64,000 bases of DNA, from contig NZ_JAHPZX010000003.1 in the NCBI RefSeq assembly GCF_021325795.1, positions 558,001-622,000 on the forward strand, written 5' to 3'. The position numbers and the translations under genes were made by a program. The notes below the pieces were generated by a model. That model ran no database searches, had not been told where the DNA came from, and saw only the letters and a list, made by a program, of their open reading frames with translations. Source of the DNA: Bordetella sp. LUAb4 (lineage in GTDB: Bacteria; Pseudomonadota; Gammaproteobacteria; Burkholderiales; Burkholderiaceae_B). Below, one piece after another: positions 35,821 through 44,400 of this stretch (positions are counted from its first letter, which is position 1; each line of letters opens with the position of its first letter).

Positions 35821-36204
35821 ATGCCAATTAATCCTGACGTCCTAGCTGAAGCTAAAGCCCTGATAGCTAAGGCTGGCATGGGCAACTTCAAAGCCTGCGA
35901 CTCCGCGCCCCCAGCCACTGGCGGCAAGTCCATTGAAATCGCGTTGATAGATCCCCCTGCGCGCGAGCAGGGCGTGCCTTATTTCGACAAACCAAACCCC
36001 GCACGGCCTGACGTGGTGCGTAGTGCCAGCATTCTTGCCTGCCTTCGCGATGGAGAACTACTGGAGCCAGTAGTGCTATTTCAGCGGGCTGGCGATGAGC
36101 GATACGAACTGCGGGACGGATTCCATCGTTTGCACCTATGCGCAGCACTTGGTTTCACGCAAATCTTCGCTGTTTTTACGAAGTGGCAGTGGGACGAAAG
36201 TTGA
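35821..36204 (+). CDS. ParB/Srx-fold-like small protein
   Basis: This 127-residue protein begins MPINPDVLAEAKALIAKAGM. The C-terminal half contains RDGFHRLHLCAALGFTQIFA, which resembles the DGHHRxxAAxxLG core of ParB N-terminal/Srx-like domains. There is no HTH domain, so it is not a partition protein. Domains of this type occur in immunity, nuclease or toxin-antitoxin settings. Base composition is lower in GC than the genome around it. No partner gene is directly linked. Confidence 0.6.
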   Translation: MPINPDVLAEAKALIAKAGMGNFKACDSAPPATGGKSIEIALIDPPAREQGVPYFDKPNPARPDVVRSASILACLRDGELLEPVVLFQRAGDERYELRDGFHRLHLCAALGFTQIFAVFTKWQWDES

Positions 36205-36262
36205 GGACGGGTGCGGACGTTTCCTTGGACGATCAAGTGCAGTTGCATTGCTCGTTTTAGGC

Positions 36263-36300
36263 AATAAGCACAGCCGTAGCTACGGCGGTCCGCTTATTTT
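36263..36300. terminator. compound hairpin between converging genes
   Basis: AATAAGC and GCTTATT flank a perfect 12-base palindrome CCGTAGCTACGG, ending in TTTTC on the plus strand. It sits between the stops of the ParB-fold gene (plus) and the AbiEii gene (minus), so it can serve as a bidirectional terminator. Confidence 0.6.
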
Positions 36301-37223
36301 CGGTGTTCAGGGCTAAGTCTGGCATCGAGCGCATCGGCCTGCGCCAAGAAGTCATTCGGGCGTTGCTTGCGAAACGCCTCTAGGTTCGCGAGCTTCCAGC
36401 GTAAGGCAGGCAATTGGGCGGCGTGCTGGCATTGCAGTAGCGACCAGTCAGGTTCAGCACGCACCAACCCGCTCAGGAACCGCTTGTGATTTGGAGTCAT
36501 ACGCCGCGGAAGTTCATGCCGCAACCTGGCGCGCGCATCCAGCAATACTTCTAGCGAGCAGGCAACTTCGGTCATGCCGACGAAAGCTCGCTCGTATTCT
36601 TTAGCGATGTCCTTGTCGTTACCGAATAACACTTCGTGAGGCGGCCGGTTGTGGCCGGCCAGGTAGATCACGAAGCATTCCACCATGCCATCGCTGACGC
36701 CGTCCGATTCGTAAAGCTGCCATACATCGAATAGATCGCGCGGGTGCTGCCGATCCAGGGCCGCGACTAGTTTGCCGGCGTATAGCTCGTCCTGTGCAAG
36801 GATCGGTACCCCGAATTCTACGCCGAAGAGGTCGCTGGTCTTGGCGCTCAGTGGTTTGTGCTCGACTGGCAACACCGTGCCGCGGAATACCACATTGACT
36901 TCGATCTTCACCTGGCTGGTGTCGTTTTCGATGATTAGCTTGGTGTCGCCCATGTCCTTGCTACGGACCAGGCGTGTCTGCACACTAAGCGGCAGAAGTC
37001 GTTGCGCGATGGCGGCTAATTCCATATTGATCGCGCTCAGCGCTTGCTCGCGTGCCACCTCCCAAGGCCGGTACACCACGTCAATGTCTACCGACAAGCG
37101 AGGCATGTCCTGCATGAAGAGGTTGATCGCTGTGCCTCCCTTCATCGCGAACACGTCGTTAGCGAAAACAAAAGGGGCGACCGCCAGCAACAGGCGGACG
37201 GTATCGGCGTAGCTCTTATCCAT
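36294..37223 (-). CDS. AbiEii/AbiGii-type nucleotidyltransferase toxin
   Basis: This 309-residue protein has the family's catalytic pattern: FAMKGGTAINLFMQDMPRLS followed by VDIDVVY, placing the metal-binding Asp46 and Asp48 after the GG-T motif. Further marks are VPILAQDELYAGKLVAALD and RHPRD-type QHPRDLFDVWQLY. AbiEii-type toxins are type IV TA toxins that modify tRNA or nucleotides and can cause abortive infection by phages. Its start overlaps the end of the AbiEi gene by 8 bases, the usual antitoxin-toxin coupling. Confidence 0.9.
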   Translation of the reverse strand: MDKSYADTVRLLLAVAPFVFANDVFAMKGGTAINLFMQDMPRLSVDIDVVYRPWEVAREQALSAINMELAAIAQRLLPLSVQTRLVRSKDMGDTKLIIENDTSQVKIEVNVVFRGTVLPVEHKPLSAKTSDLFGVEFGVPILAQDELYAGKLVAALDRQHPRDLFDVWQLYESDGVSDGMVECFVIYLAGHNRPPHEVLFGNDKDIAKEYERAFVGMTEVACSLEVLLDARARLRHELPRRMTPNHKRFLSGLVRAEPDWSLLQCQHAAQLPALRWKLANLEAFRKQRPNDFLAQADALDARLSPEHRK

Positions 37224-37974
37224 GGGGGTTCAGACTCAACAGAGTGCCGTCGGCGAGGCGGCTCATCCAGCGTTTCGTGCTGCCAACGCGTAGAGGATAT
37301 CTCGCGAGCAAATCGTCAACATCCAATAGCTCGGTTTCGCGCGCCCAGGTGAGGAACAGGCGAACTGTCTTGACGCTCGTGCAGCAAGACAACAATTGGC
37401 CCAGCAGTTCCCTACGTGGCGAGCGCAAACCATCGAAGAGGTTGCGAGCTTCCTCCAGGCTTTGTTTGGTACCGGCTTCGTAAAGAAGTTCCAGCACGGC
37501 GCGTTCTGGAGCTGCCACGACTAGCCCCTTGGGGAGTCCTGGAGGGTTTCCCAAGGTCTTGCCGGCGAAGGCGGTGTCCGGCCAATCGAACAAGCCGGCG
37601 TGGATATAACGCGCCGCAAAGCGCGATATGAACCAGGCCGGCAGCGTGTATCGAGTGTCTCCCCACAGTACAAGAGACTCCCTGTTGCCCACGTTGTGTC
37701 GTACTCCCTGGAGGGCCAGCGCGCTTTTGCCGCCGATGTGCAGGCCAGGCACGCGCCGCTGCAAGAACGTTAAGGCGCCGTAGACTCCGAAATCATCGTT
37801 CGGGAAGGCATAAACACCTTGTGCCAAGCGCACAAGCCAGCCCCCTTCGGCATAGTGCGCAGCTAGCTGGGGCGATACCCCAAGCGTAGCCAGCGTGGTT
37901 AGGTCGAACGGCGCCCCACGGGGTAGATCCGCTTGGACTCGCTTGATTACTTGGTGTCTAGAATTTCCGTCCAT
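37216..37974 (-). CDS. AbiEi-type antitoxin / transcriptional repressor
   Basis: This 252-residue protein has an N-terminal winged-helix-like part (FDLTTLATLGVSPQLAAHYA, then EGGWLVRLAQGVYAFP) and the AbiEi C-terminal domain (LHIGGKSALALQGVRHNVG; APERAVLELLYEAGTKQSLE). It represses its own operon and neutralises the AbiEii toxin. It is the first gene of the pair. A palindrome 17 bases upstream of its start is a plausible operator. Confidence 0.88.
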   Translation of the reverse strand: MDGNSRHQVIKRVQADLPRGAPFDLTTLATLGVSPQLAAHYAEGGWLVRLAQGVYAFPNDDFGVYGALTFLQRRVPGLHIGGKSALALQGVRHNVGNRESLVLWGDTRYTLPAWFISRFAARYIHAGLFDWPDTAFAGKTLGNPPGLPKGLVVAAPERAVLELLYEAGTKQSLEEARNLFDGLRSPRRELLGQLLSCCTSVKTVRLFLTWARETELLDVDDLLARYPLRVGSTKRWMSRLADGTLLSLNPHG

Positions 37975-37990
37975 GTTTTAAAATTAGCAC

Positions 37991-38003
37991 ATGATTCAAT
38001 CAT
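37991..38003. promoter_or_regulatory. palindrome upstream of the AbiEi gene
   Basis: ATGATTCAATCAT is a perfect 6+1+6 inverted repeat, 17 bases before the AbiEi start codon in an AT-rich promoter region. AbiEi repressors bind inverted repeats in their own promoter, so it is a candidate operator. Confidence 0.5.
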
Positions 38004-38340
38004 TTTGGTTTGTAGGACAGAATTGATGCGTTGAAAATAGCTTCTTATGCTATTTTTCGAGCAAAATCCAATCAAAAGCGCTGGCTTGGCAGCGCATTGC
38101 TATTGCTCGCCTTTATCGGTAAGCCCACTCTTGCCGTCGGCGAGGACAACTATCTTACGAATCAGTGCTTAAGAGCGGCTTCATTCCGGCTTTCCTGCTC
38201 CAAATTTTTCCCCTTTGCACCATCCCCATCACTGCGGCAAGCCTCCAGTGCAGGAGCGGGGCTCGCCGTCGCGACGATGTGGCGTCGGGTGTCTGGAGTA
38301 GATGTTGACGGTGATAGCCGCGGAGAAGGTCGCGCGGGGG
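38004..38340. other. gap before the HipA remnant, with one hairpin
   Basis: AAAATAGC and GCTATTTT (38034-38056) form a perfect 8-base stem with a T-run, a possible weak terminator. From TTG 38031 a frame starts MKIASYAIFRAKSNQKRWLG and has a hydrophobic run ALLLLAFIGK, like the beginning of an exported protein, but it merges into sequence antisense or out of frame to hipA; I treat it as a remnant. No HipB-type antitoxin was found. Confidence 0.4.
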
Positions 38341-39108
38341 ATGGAACTGGAGGTGTATCTCGGTTCCAGCGGCCAGATCGTGGGGCGGCTGCATCTGGGA
38401 AGCGGCAAGCGCAGTGCGTTCAGCTACGACAAGCGTTGGTTGCAGGGTGCGCGGTTCTTCAGGCTATCGCCAGATCTGCTGCCTGTCTTGGATGTTCAAC
38501 ATCCTCGAGATGCGTTTTTTCGTGCGTTGGAGGACACAGCTCCGGACAGCTGGGGGGAGCGAGTGATTCGGCGTGCGCAGGCGCGGTTGCGGCGACATGA
38601 TCTCGTGACGCACGCGCTGGAGCCGGTCGATTTTTTGATGTGGGCGAGTGACGAGGCTCGCGTCGGTGCGCTACGGCTTTTCGATCCTCAAGCCAACGTT
38701 TATTTACGCTCCGGTGGAGCGCATTGGCATGTGCCGCCGTTGGGGGAACTCGATAAAGTCGTGCAAGCCGCCCGCGCTATCGAGGCGGGTTCGGAGAGCA
38801 CGCAGGATCTGCAATATCTGCTTGGGCACTGCGCTTCGCTAGGAGGAGCCCGGCCGAAATCAACGGTTCTCGATGCGGACGGCCGGTTGGCCTTGGGCAA
38901 GTTTCCCAGTCGGACAGACTCCCTACCTGCCGGCCGCGTCGATGTTGCAGTCTGATGGCCGCGACACAGTGCATGCCGATTGGACGCGGAGAAAGCGGCT
39001 GCGATTTGGGCCGAGGTGGCCCAGGTAGTGGCTGGTTGGCGCGTGGTGGCCAAAGGACTGGGCATGCGGGGTACGGATTTAGTCGATTTTGCGCCCGCCT
39101 TTCTTTGA
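38341..39108 (+). pseudogene. HipA-type serine/threonine kinase toxin, internal deletion
   Basis: The N-terminal half matches HipA: MELEVYLGSSGQIVGRLHLG, GKRSAFSYDKRWL, DTAPDSWGERVIRRAQAR and the end of the first part at LGGARPKSTVLDADGRLALG. The sequence then hits a TGA stop at 38953 after only about 200 residues. In the same frame from 38983 the typical C-terminus reappears: DAEKAAAIWAEVAQVVAGWR, then VDFAPAFL and stop at 39108. The central kinase core of more than 200 residues (catalytic loop and metal-binding motif) is gone. Upstream no hipB was seen. It is a deletion derivative and almost certainly inactive as a kinase. Confidence 0.82.
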
Positions 39109-39419
39109 GACCGGCTTGGTTTGTATTGCTCTACTGATACACGATGCTGGGTGCGGCTGGCGGGCGAGCATCTGCGATGCGGCGAGTTGTCTCAAGTGGG
39201 CCACGGCGTTGCTTAAATCGACGGACAGCGCTGATAAGTAACAAAGTTGAGGATCTGGCAGATTTGACGAAAATTTCGCGGAAATCCGTACAATCAATGA
39301 CTTGCGGGGTGTGATTCCCGCGCTTCGTTACAGGCGAAGTGTTTTTCTGCTCGGCGGGTGCTTTCTGTGTCGCCGGCATTCTGCTTGGCTATGGCGTTCC
39401 TGCTTGGGCCGCTAAGGAG
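39109..39419. other. 311-base gap, no gene seen
   Basis: Only short frames without recognisable motifs occur between the HipA remnant and the lipoprotein gene. A GCGGGxxTGTGATTCCCGC segment at about 39303-39322 gives a small dyad. Composition is less GC-rich than average, similar to the accessory segment to the left, so the right border of that segment may lie here. Confidence 0.4.
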
Positions 39420-39710
39420 ATGTCCATTCGTATGGTGAGCCCCCGCGTCGCAGGTCTTTGTCTTGTCGTTTTGCTAGCCGGGTGTTCGTCGAGTGGCCCC
39501 AAGGGTGTTGCGGGGCCGGACGGTGATTTTTCTGCTTCTTCGTCCTCTTCCGCCCCAGCCGCCAAAGCCGCCGACTCGTGCCGGTCGAATCGTAGCGGCT
39601 GCCTCTACAACGGTCCGTATGAATCGGGCGAACGCGATTACGCGCAGCAAGCCGCCGCGGATTTGAACAGGGCGGAGCTGCTGCGGCTGAAACGGAGTTT
39701 CGGGAAGTGA
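39420..39710 (+). CDS. small lipoprotein, paralogue of the convergent gene at 39751
   Basis: The start may be ATG 39420, or ATG 39432 given an AAGGAG directly before 39420. The product has a lipoprotein signal, LCLVVLLAGC (Cys near residue 21), then a Ser/Ala-rich linker and the C-terminal motif CLYNGPYESGERDYAQQAAA with LNRAEL. That C-terminal motif is shared with the protein encoded on the other strand just downstream. I do not recognise the family. The two conserved Cys residues (SCRSNRSGC) could form a disulfide. An outer-membrane or periplasmic envelope role is likely from the lipobox. Confidence 0.7.
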   Translation: MSIRMVSPRVAGLCLVVLLAGCSSSGPKGVAGPDGDFSASSSSSAPAAKAADSCRSNRSGCLYNGPYESGERDYAQQAAADLNRAELLRLKRSFGK

Positions 39711-39750
39711 TTTCGATTCGAGGGCGTGACCCTCGTCGATAAGGCGACGC

Positions 39751-39957
39751 CTAGCGTTGCTGCCGAAGCTTCGCGGCCTGCTCTTGATTCAGGCGCGCGG
39801 CCTCGTCCTGGGCGTAATCCTTCTCCCCCGAATCGTAGGGGCCGTCGTACGAGCAGCTATTCCACCAATGGCAGGAACTGCTACGTTTAGGTTCAGCCGG
39901 CCCACACGCGGAGAGCAGCGCGAGAAGGCAGGAAGCGAGTATGAGACGGTTAAGCAT
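39751..39957 (-). CDS. small lipoprotein, paralogue of the convergent gene at 39420
   Basis: This 68-residue protein has a lipoprotein signal MLNRLILASCLLALLSAC (Cys18) and the mature motif CSYDGPYDSGEKDYAQDEAA followed by LNQEQAAKL. The motif C-x-Y-x-GPY-x-SGE-x-DYAQ-x-x-A-A-x-LN is shared with its neighbour. The two genes converge, with 40 bases between stops. Function is unknown. Confidence 0.75.
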   Translation of the reverse strand: MLNRLILASCLLALLSACGPAEPKRSSSCHWWNSCSYDGPYDSGEKDYAQDEAARLNQEQAAKLRQQR

Positions 39958-40072
39958 GCAGCAAAATTCTCCAGCGCAGAGCCAAAGTCTGAAAGCTTGT
40001 CAGCTATCACTTCCAGGGTCAATGCTTTCTCCCCCGGAAATTTATTGGCAGCAATGGTGGCGACACGGCGAA

Positions 40073-40408
40073 CTAGGGGGCCGGATACTTCCTGGCATTG
40101 GCCTGGATCTTGTGCGTGACGGCCTCGTTCATGTCCACGCCCAGTACGCTGGATAAGCGTACGAGATACAACAAGACATCGGCTAACTCATCACGCACGG
40201 CGCGGGCGGTCTTGGGATCGGATGCGACCTTGCGGGATTCTTCTTCGGTCAACCATTGGAAGATTTCCACCAGTTCACCGACTTCACCTGTCAAGGCCAT
40301 CGCCAGATTCTTGGGCGAGTGGAATGGGTTCCAGTCGCGTGCGTCGGCGAAGGTTTGCAGGGCTTTTTCGAGAACAGCAGTGTCTATCAGATGTGTTTCT
40401 GGATTCAT
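40073..40408 (-). CDS. MazG-like nucleotide pyrophosphohydrolase
   Basis: This 111-residue single-domain all-alpha NTP pyrophosphatase shows NLAMALTGEVGELVEIFQWL with the ExxE metal-binding motif, and VRDELADVLLYLVRLSSVLG with the ExxD motif. It resembles RS21-C6/dCTPase-type house-cleaning enzymes, which hydrolyse modified or excess dNTPs. It is close to the LysR gene upstream but that gene reads the same way and ends about 40 bases before it. Confidence 0.9.
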   Translation of the reverse strand: MNPETHLIDTAVLEKALQTFADARDWNPFHSPKNLAMALTGEVGELVEIFQWLTEEESRKVASDPKTARAVRDELADVLLYLVRLSSVLGVDMNEAVTHKIQANARKYPAP

Positions 40409-40451
40409 GAGGCTTCAATGCAAAAAGGTCGTTCCGCGGATAGGCGCAATA

Positions 40452-41348
40452 TCACGCCGGCCGGCCACGGCCTATGTATTCAATGAATGCCCGTAGCACG
40501 GCAGGCATTTGCCGCCGGCTGGGGTAATAGAGGTAAAAGCCCGGATAGTACGGGCACCAGTCCGCCAATACACGGATCAGCCTGCCTTCCCGCAACAGCC
40601 CCTCGACCTGCGACTCGAAAGCGAACGCCAAGCCTATGCCATCCAATGCGGCCGATATTCCGAGCTCCTGGTCATTGACGGTCAGCGGACCATCGATTTC
40701 CACTTTCAACTCAATGCCACCGCGCGCGAATTCCCAAGCATAGATCCTGCCATCCTCGAAGCGGAAGCGAATGCACGGCAGATCCTTCAACTGCTTGGGA
40801 CTGCGCGGCCTGGGATGCTTCTCGAAGAACGCCGGCGACGCGACGATGGCGGTGCGCTGGCGCGGCCCCAAGGAGATAGCGATCATGTCCTGCGCCAGCG
40901 TTTCACCAAAGCGGATGCCAGCATCGTAGCCCTCGGCCACCATGTCGACGATGGCGTTGTCTATGCCCAGTTCGATATTGGCGTCTGGATGCTCGGCCAG
41001 AAACCCGGACACCCAAGGTAGAAGCTCCATCTGCGCCGCGGCGCGCGCCACATTGATACGCAGCGTTCCTACGGGTTGATCGCGGAAACTGTTGAGATCG
41101 TCGATCGCGTCTTCGATGTCGCGAAACGCGGGGCCCACACGGCTGTACAAGCGCTCGCCCACCTCGGTGAGCGAAACACTCCTGGTTGTGCGGTTGAACA
41201 AGCGCAGATTCAGTCTCTCTTCCAGCGTCCGCAGCGCGTGGCTGAGCGCTGATGGCGTGCATCCAATCTCCGCCGCCGCGCGCCGAAAATTCTTATGGTT
41301 GGCAATCGCCAGAAAACTGGCCAGATCCGTCGCGCCGATTTTGGACAT
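40452..41348 (-). CDS. LysR-family transcriptional regulator
   Basis: This 298-residue protein begins MSKIGATDLASFLAIANHKN with HTH FRRAAAEIGCTPSALSHALR and LNLRLFNRTTRSVSLTEVGE, matching the group that often controls neighbouring SDR genes. The effector domain is complete. It is divergent from the SDR at 41507 with about 160 bases between starts, so it probably regulates that gene. Confidence 0.93.
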   Translation of the reverse strand: MSKIGATDLASFLAIANHKNFRRAAAEIGCTPSALSHALRTLEERLNLRLFNRTTRSVSLTEVGERLYSRVGPAFRDIEDAIDDLNSFRDQPVGTLRINVARAAAQMELLPWVSGFLAEHPDANIELGIDNAIVDMVAEGYDAGIRFGETLAQDMIAISLGPRQRTAIVASPAFFEKHPRPRSPKQLKDLPCIRFRFEDGRIYAWEFARGGIELKVEIDGPLTVNDQELGISAALDGIGLAFAFESQVEGLLREGRLIRVLADWCPYYPGFYLYYPSRRQMPAVLRAFIEYIGRGRPA

Positions 41349-41506
41349 TGATGAAATCTATTCAGTAGTTCAGAAAGAATATTGGATATTCTCTCATCAA
41401 CCCGCCGCTCCTACCATACGCATCAAGGGAGTTCGGACAAGCCGGCCTCCTTCGATTTTCAGATGGCGCGCCTGAAGCGCCGTCCCAACCCGACAGGAGC
41501 AATATC

Positions 41507-42343
41507 ATGCAGAAAATCTGGTTCGTTACCGGCGCTTCCCGTGGCTTCGGTGCCCTCATCGTGGAACACGCCCTGAAACACGGCGACAAGGTCGTCGCAA
41601 CGGCGCGCAATCCTCAAACCGTCATCGACCGTTTCGGCGTACAGGAGGGGCTGCTCGCATTGCCTCTGGACGTGACCAGCGAGGAACAAGCCCACGCTGC
41701 CGCCCAAGCTGCCGTTGAACAATTTGGGCGTATCGATGTGTTGGTGAATAACGCCGGCTTCGGTTTGCTCGGTGCCGTCGAAGAAGCAAGCGCACAGGAA
41801 ATCGAGGCGGTCTATCGCACCAATGTGTTTGGCCTGCTGGCAGTGACGCGCGCGGTGCTGCCGCATATGCGGCGACAACGCAGTGGCCGCATCTTCAATT
41901 TTTCTTCGGTCGGCGGCTATCGCAGCGCCGCGGGTTTCGGGGTGTACGCGTCGACCAAATTCGCGGTCGAAGGCCTGACCGAAGCACTGTACGAAGAATT
42001 GGGTCCGCTGGGGATCCATGTGACGGCGGTGGAACCTGGCTACTTCCGCACCGACTTCCTCGACAGCACATCGCTGACCGTCAGTCCGGTGCTGATCGAC
42101 GATTACGCCGCGACCGCGGGTGCCGTGCGCGAACGCGCCCAACAGATCAGCCATGCGCAGCCGGGGGATCCCGCCAAGCTGGCCGAAGTGCTGGTGGCCT
42201 TTGCCGATGCCGCGAATCCGCCTGTGCGCCTACCCTTGGGCAGCGACACCGTCGCCGCGATCGAAGCCAAGCACGTCAGCGACGCGGCACTGCTGGCGGA
42301 CTGGCGCGCGGTGGCGGTCTCCACCGATTTCGATGCGAAGTAA
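41507..42343 (+). CDS. short-chain dehydrogenase/reductase (SDR)
   Basis: This 278-residue protein has the classical SDR signatures: WFVTGASRGFGALIVEHALK (coenzyme-binding GxxxGxG), DVLVNNAGFGLLGAVEEA (NNAG), SSVGGYRSAAGFGVYASTKF with the catalytic Ser, Tyr and Lys (YASTK), and the C-terminal substrate region. The start follows CAGGAGCAATATC. The family oxidises or reduces alcohols and ketones with NAD(P)H; substrate unknown. It is the likely target of the divergent LysR gene. Confidence 0.93.
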   Translation: MQKIWFVTGASRGFGALIVEHALKHGDKVVATARNPQTVIDRFGVQEGLLALPLDVTSEEQAHAAAQAAVEQFGRIDVLVNNAGFGLLGAVEEASAQEIEAVYRTNVFGLLAVTRAVLPHMRRQRSGRIFNFSSVGGYRSAAGFGVYASTKFAVEGLTEALYEELGPLGIHVTAVEPGYFRTDFLDSTSLTVSPVLIDDYAATAGAVRERAQQISHAQPGDPAKLAEVLVAFADAANPPVRLPLGSDTVAAIEAKHVSDAALLADWRAVAVSTDFDAK

Positions 42344-42379
42344 AATCGCTCCACCAAAATAAAAGGGGGAGACCAGGTC

Positions 42380-43276
42380 ATGACGAGTGCCACGCGTATG
42401 TCCGGCGCGGATTATCTGTGCGTCGCCGGGGTCGTCGTGATCTGGGGCTGTAACTTCGTCATCATGAAACTGGGGCTCAAGGGCCTCAGCCCCATGTTGC
42501 TTGGCGCGTTGCGGTTTTCCGTTGCATCCCTGCCATTTCTTCTATTCGTGAAACGGCCCGCGCTGCCGTGGCGCTACGTCATCCTGGCTGGACTCCTGCA
42601 AGGACTCGGCCAATTCGGCCTGCTGTTCACGGCACTCAAGTTCGGTATGACCGCGGGAATGGCATCGGTGGTCATGCAGATGCAAGCCATGTTCACCATA
42701 TTGCTGTCCGGACCGCTGCTCAATGAACACGCCAACGCGCGCCAATGGGCCGGCTTGACCGTCGCCGCCGCGGGACTGGCCGCCATCGCCCTGGCGCATG
42801 GCGACGGACCGGGGCAGATGACGCTGATCGGTTTCGTCCTGACGCTGGGCGCGGCCTTCATGTGGGGCGCATCGAATCTGGTGATCCGCTTTGCCAGGCA
42901 AACGGGCATCGCGTACGACCCCTCCGCATTCGTGATCTGGAGCAGCCTGATGCCCATCGTGCCGTTCTTCCTGTTGTCCATTTGGCTGGAAGGCGGCGAC
43001 ACCACGTGGCAAATGCTGCGGGAGATCGGCCTGCGCGAAGGCCTGGCGGTCCTTTACCTGGGCTTGCTGGCGACCCTGCTGGCGTATTCGCTATGGACGC
43101 GCTTGCTGCAACGGCATCACGCCGCGCGCGTGTCGCCATATTCCCTGCTCGTGCCTATCGTCGGATTATGGGCGGGCGCGCTCGCGTTCGATGAACACCT
43201 GTCCAGTTTGCAATGGGCGGGCGTGGGCACGATTATGCTGGGATTATTGATCAATCAGTTCGCGCTGCGCAGATAA
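42380..43276 (+). CDS. EamA-family (DMT) membrane transporter
   Basis: This 298-residue protein has about ten membrane helices in two EamA repeats: DYLCVAGVVVIWGCNFVIMK, MLLGALRFSVASLPFLLFVK, MASVVMQMQAMFTILLSGPL in the first, and VAAAGLAAIALA, FMWGASNLVIRFARQ, VSPYSLLVPIVGLWAGALAF in the second. The ribosome site AAAAGGGGGAGACCAGGTC precedes the ATG. It follows the SDR by 36 bases and may be part of the same unit. Such drug/metabolite exporters move amino acids or small metabolites; the substrate is unknown. Confidence 0.92.
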   Translation: MTSATRMSGADYLCVAGVVVIWGCNFVIMKLGLKGLSPMLLGALRFSVASLPFLLFVKRPALPWRYVILAGLLQGLGQFGLLFTALKFGMTAGMASVVMQMQAMFTILLSGPLLNEHANARQWAGLTVAAAGLAAIALAHGDGPGQMTLIGFVLTLGAAFMWGASNLVIRFARQTGIAYDPSAFVIWSSLMPIVPFFLLSIWLEGGDTTWQMLREIGLREGLAVLYLGLLATLLAYSLWTRLLQRHHAARVSPYSLLVPIVGLWAGALAFDEHLSSLQWAGVGTIMLGLLINQFALRR

Positions 43277-43474
43277 TCCAAGGCAGCCAACAAGAAAATC
43301 GCCGGTCCACCGCCATTTGCCCCTGATCCGAATACGGGAAATCCAAACCGTGCAGCCCATTGCCGGTTAAGGTTAGCGTTGACAGGCCCTAGCGGCCGCG
43401 GATACCGCCAAGGGATATCAGGTGGGCGCTTCCGCCATCGATCAATCGCCGGCCGCCTGAGCCGGCACTGATAT

Positions 43475-44359
43475 ATGTGGACGACAGTGACGGACTCCAA
43501 TCAATACACTCCCCCCAAAGTCTGGACGTGGCAGCAACCCAACGGCGGCACGTTCGCGAACATCAATCGGCCGATCGCCGGACCGACGCACGAAAAAGAA
43601 CTGCCTGTCGGGCGCCACCCTTTGCAGCTGTATTCCCTGGCCACGCCCAATGGGCAGAAGGTCACGATACTGCTGGAGGAATTGCTGGCCTTGGGGCACA
43701 CGGGCGCGGAATACGATGCCTGGCTGATCAAGATCGGTGAAGGTGATCAATTCGGCAGCGGTTTTGTCGACGTCAATCCGAATTCCAAGATTCCCGCCTT
43801 GATGGATCGCTCCGGCGCCAAACCCGTGCGCGTGTTCGAGTCCGGTTCCATCCTGCTTTATCTGGCGGAAAAGTTCGGTGCTTTCCTGCCGACGACGCAA
43901 CCGGAACGGGCTGAAGTTCTGTCGTGGCTGTTCTGGCAGATGGGCAGCGCGCCTTATCTCGGCGGCGGCTTCGGACATTTCTATGCCTACGCGCCGACCA
44001 AGATCGAGTACGCCATCGACCGCTTCGCCATGGAAACCAAGCGCCAGCTGGACGTGCTGGATCGCCGCCTGGCGCAAAGCGAGTATCTGGGGGGGGCGGA
44101 TTATTCGATCGCCGATATCGCCGTGTTCCCTTGGTACGGCGGCATGGTCAAGGGCTGGGCGTATGGCGACTCGGCCGAGTTCCTGTCGACACACGAATAC
44201 AAGAACGTGTCGCGCTGGGCCGATGCGATTCTTGCGCGGCCCGCGGTGGTCCGCGGCCGCATGGTGAATCGCACCAGTGGCGACCCCGCCGGCCAATTGC
44301 GCGAGCGCCACGACGCCAGCGACTTCGAGACGAAAACGCAGGACAAGGTAGGCGCTTAG
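43475..44359 (+). CDS. YghU-type glutathione S-transferase
   Basis: This 294-residue protein matches the YghU group, which carries an extended N-terminal region: YTPPKVWTWQQPNGGTFANI, then NRPIAGPTHEKELPVG. The thioredoxin-like domain shows LQLYSLATPNGQKVTILLEE and NPNSKIPALMDRSG, with VRVFESGSILLYLAEKFG contacting glutathione. The all-helical C-terminal domain follows (YLGGADYSIADIAVFPWYGG). These enzymes act as disulfide-bond reductases or peroxidases using glutathione. The N-terminal start at 43475 is the only one that keeps the conserved extension. Confidence 0.92.
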   Translation: MWTTVTDSNQYTPPKVWTWQQPNGGTFANINRPIAGPTHEKELPVGRHPLQLYSLATPNGQKVTILLEELLALGHTGAEYDAWLIKIGEGDQFGSGFVDVNPNSKIPALMDRSGAKPVRVFESGSILLYLAEKFGAFLPTTQPERAEVLSWLFWQMGSAPYLGGGFGHFYAYAPTKIEYAIDRFAMETKRQLDVLDRRLAQSEYLGGADYSIADIAVFPWYGGMVKGWAYGDSAEFLSTHEYKNVSRWADAILARPAVVRGRMVNRTSGDPAGQLRERHDASDFETKTQDKVGA

Positions 44360-44400
44360 GACCTGGGAACAGGCTCTGCCCCCTGGCTACAAACGCGGGC

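Noticed and set aside
35724-39419. Attachment-site duplication of the tRNA-Gly 3' end
   Set aside because: I looked for the last 20 bases of the tRNA (TTCGATTCCCTTCACCCGCT) downstream and found no copy, so no att site is claimed.
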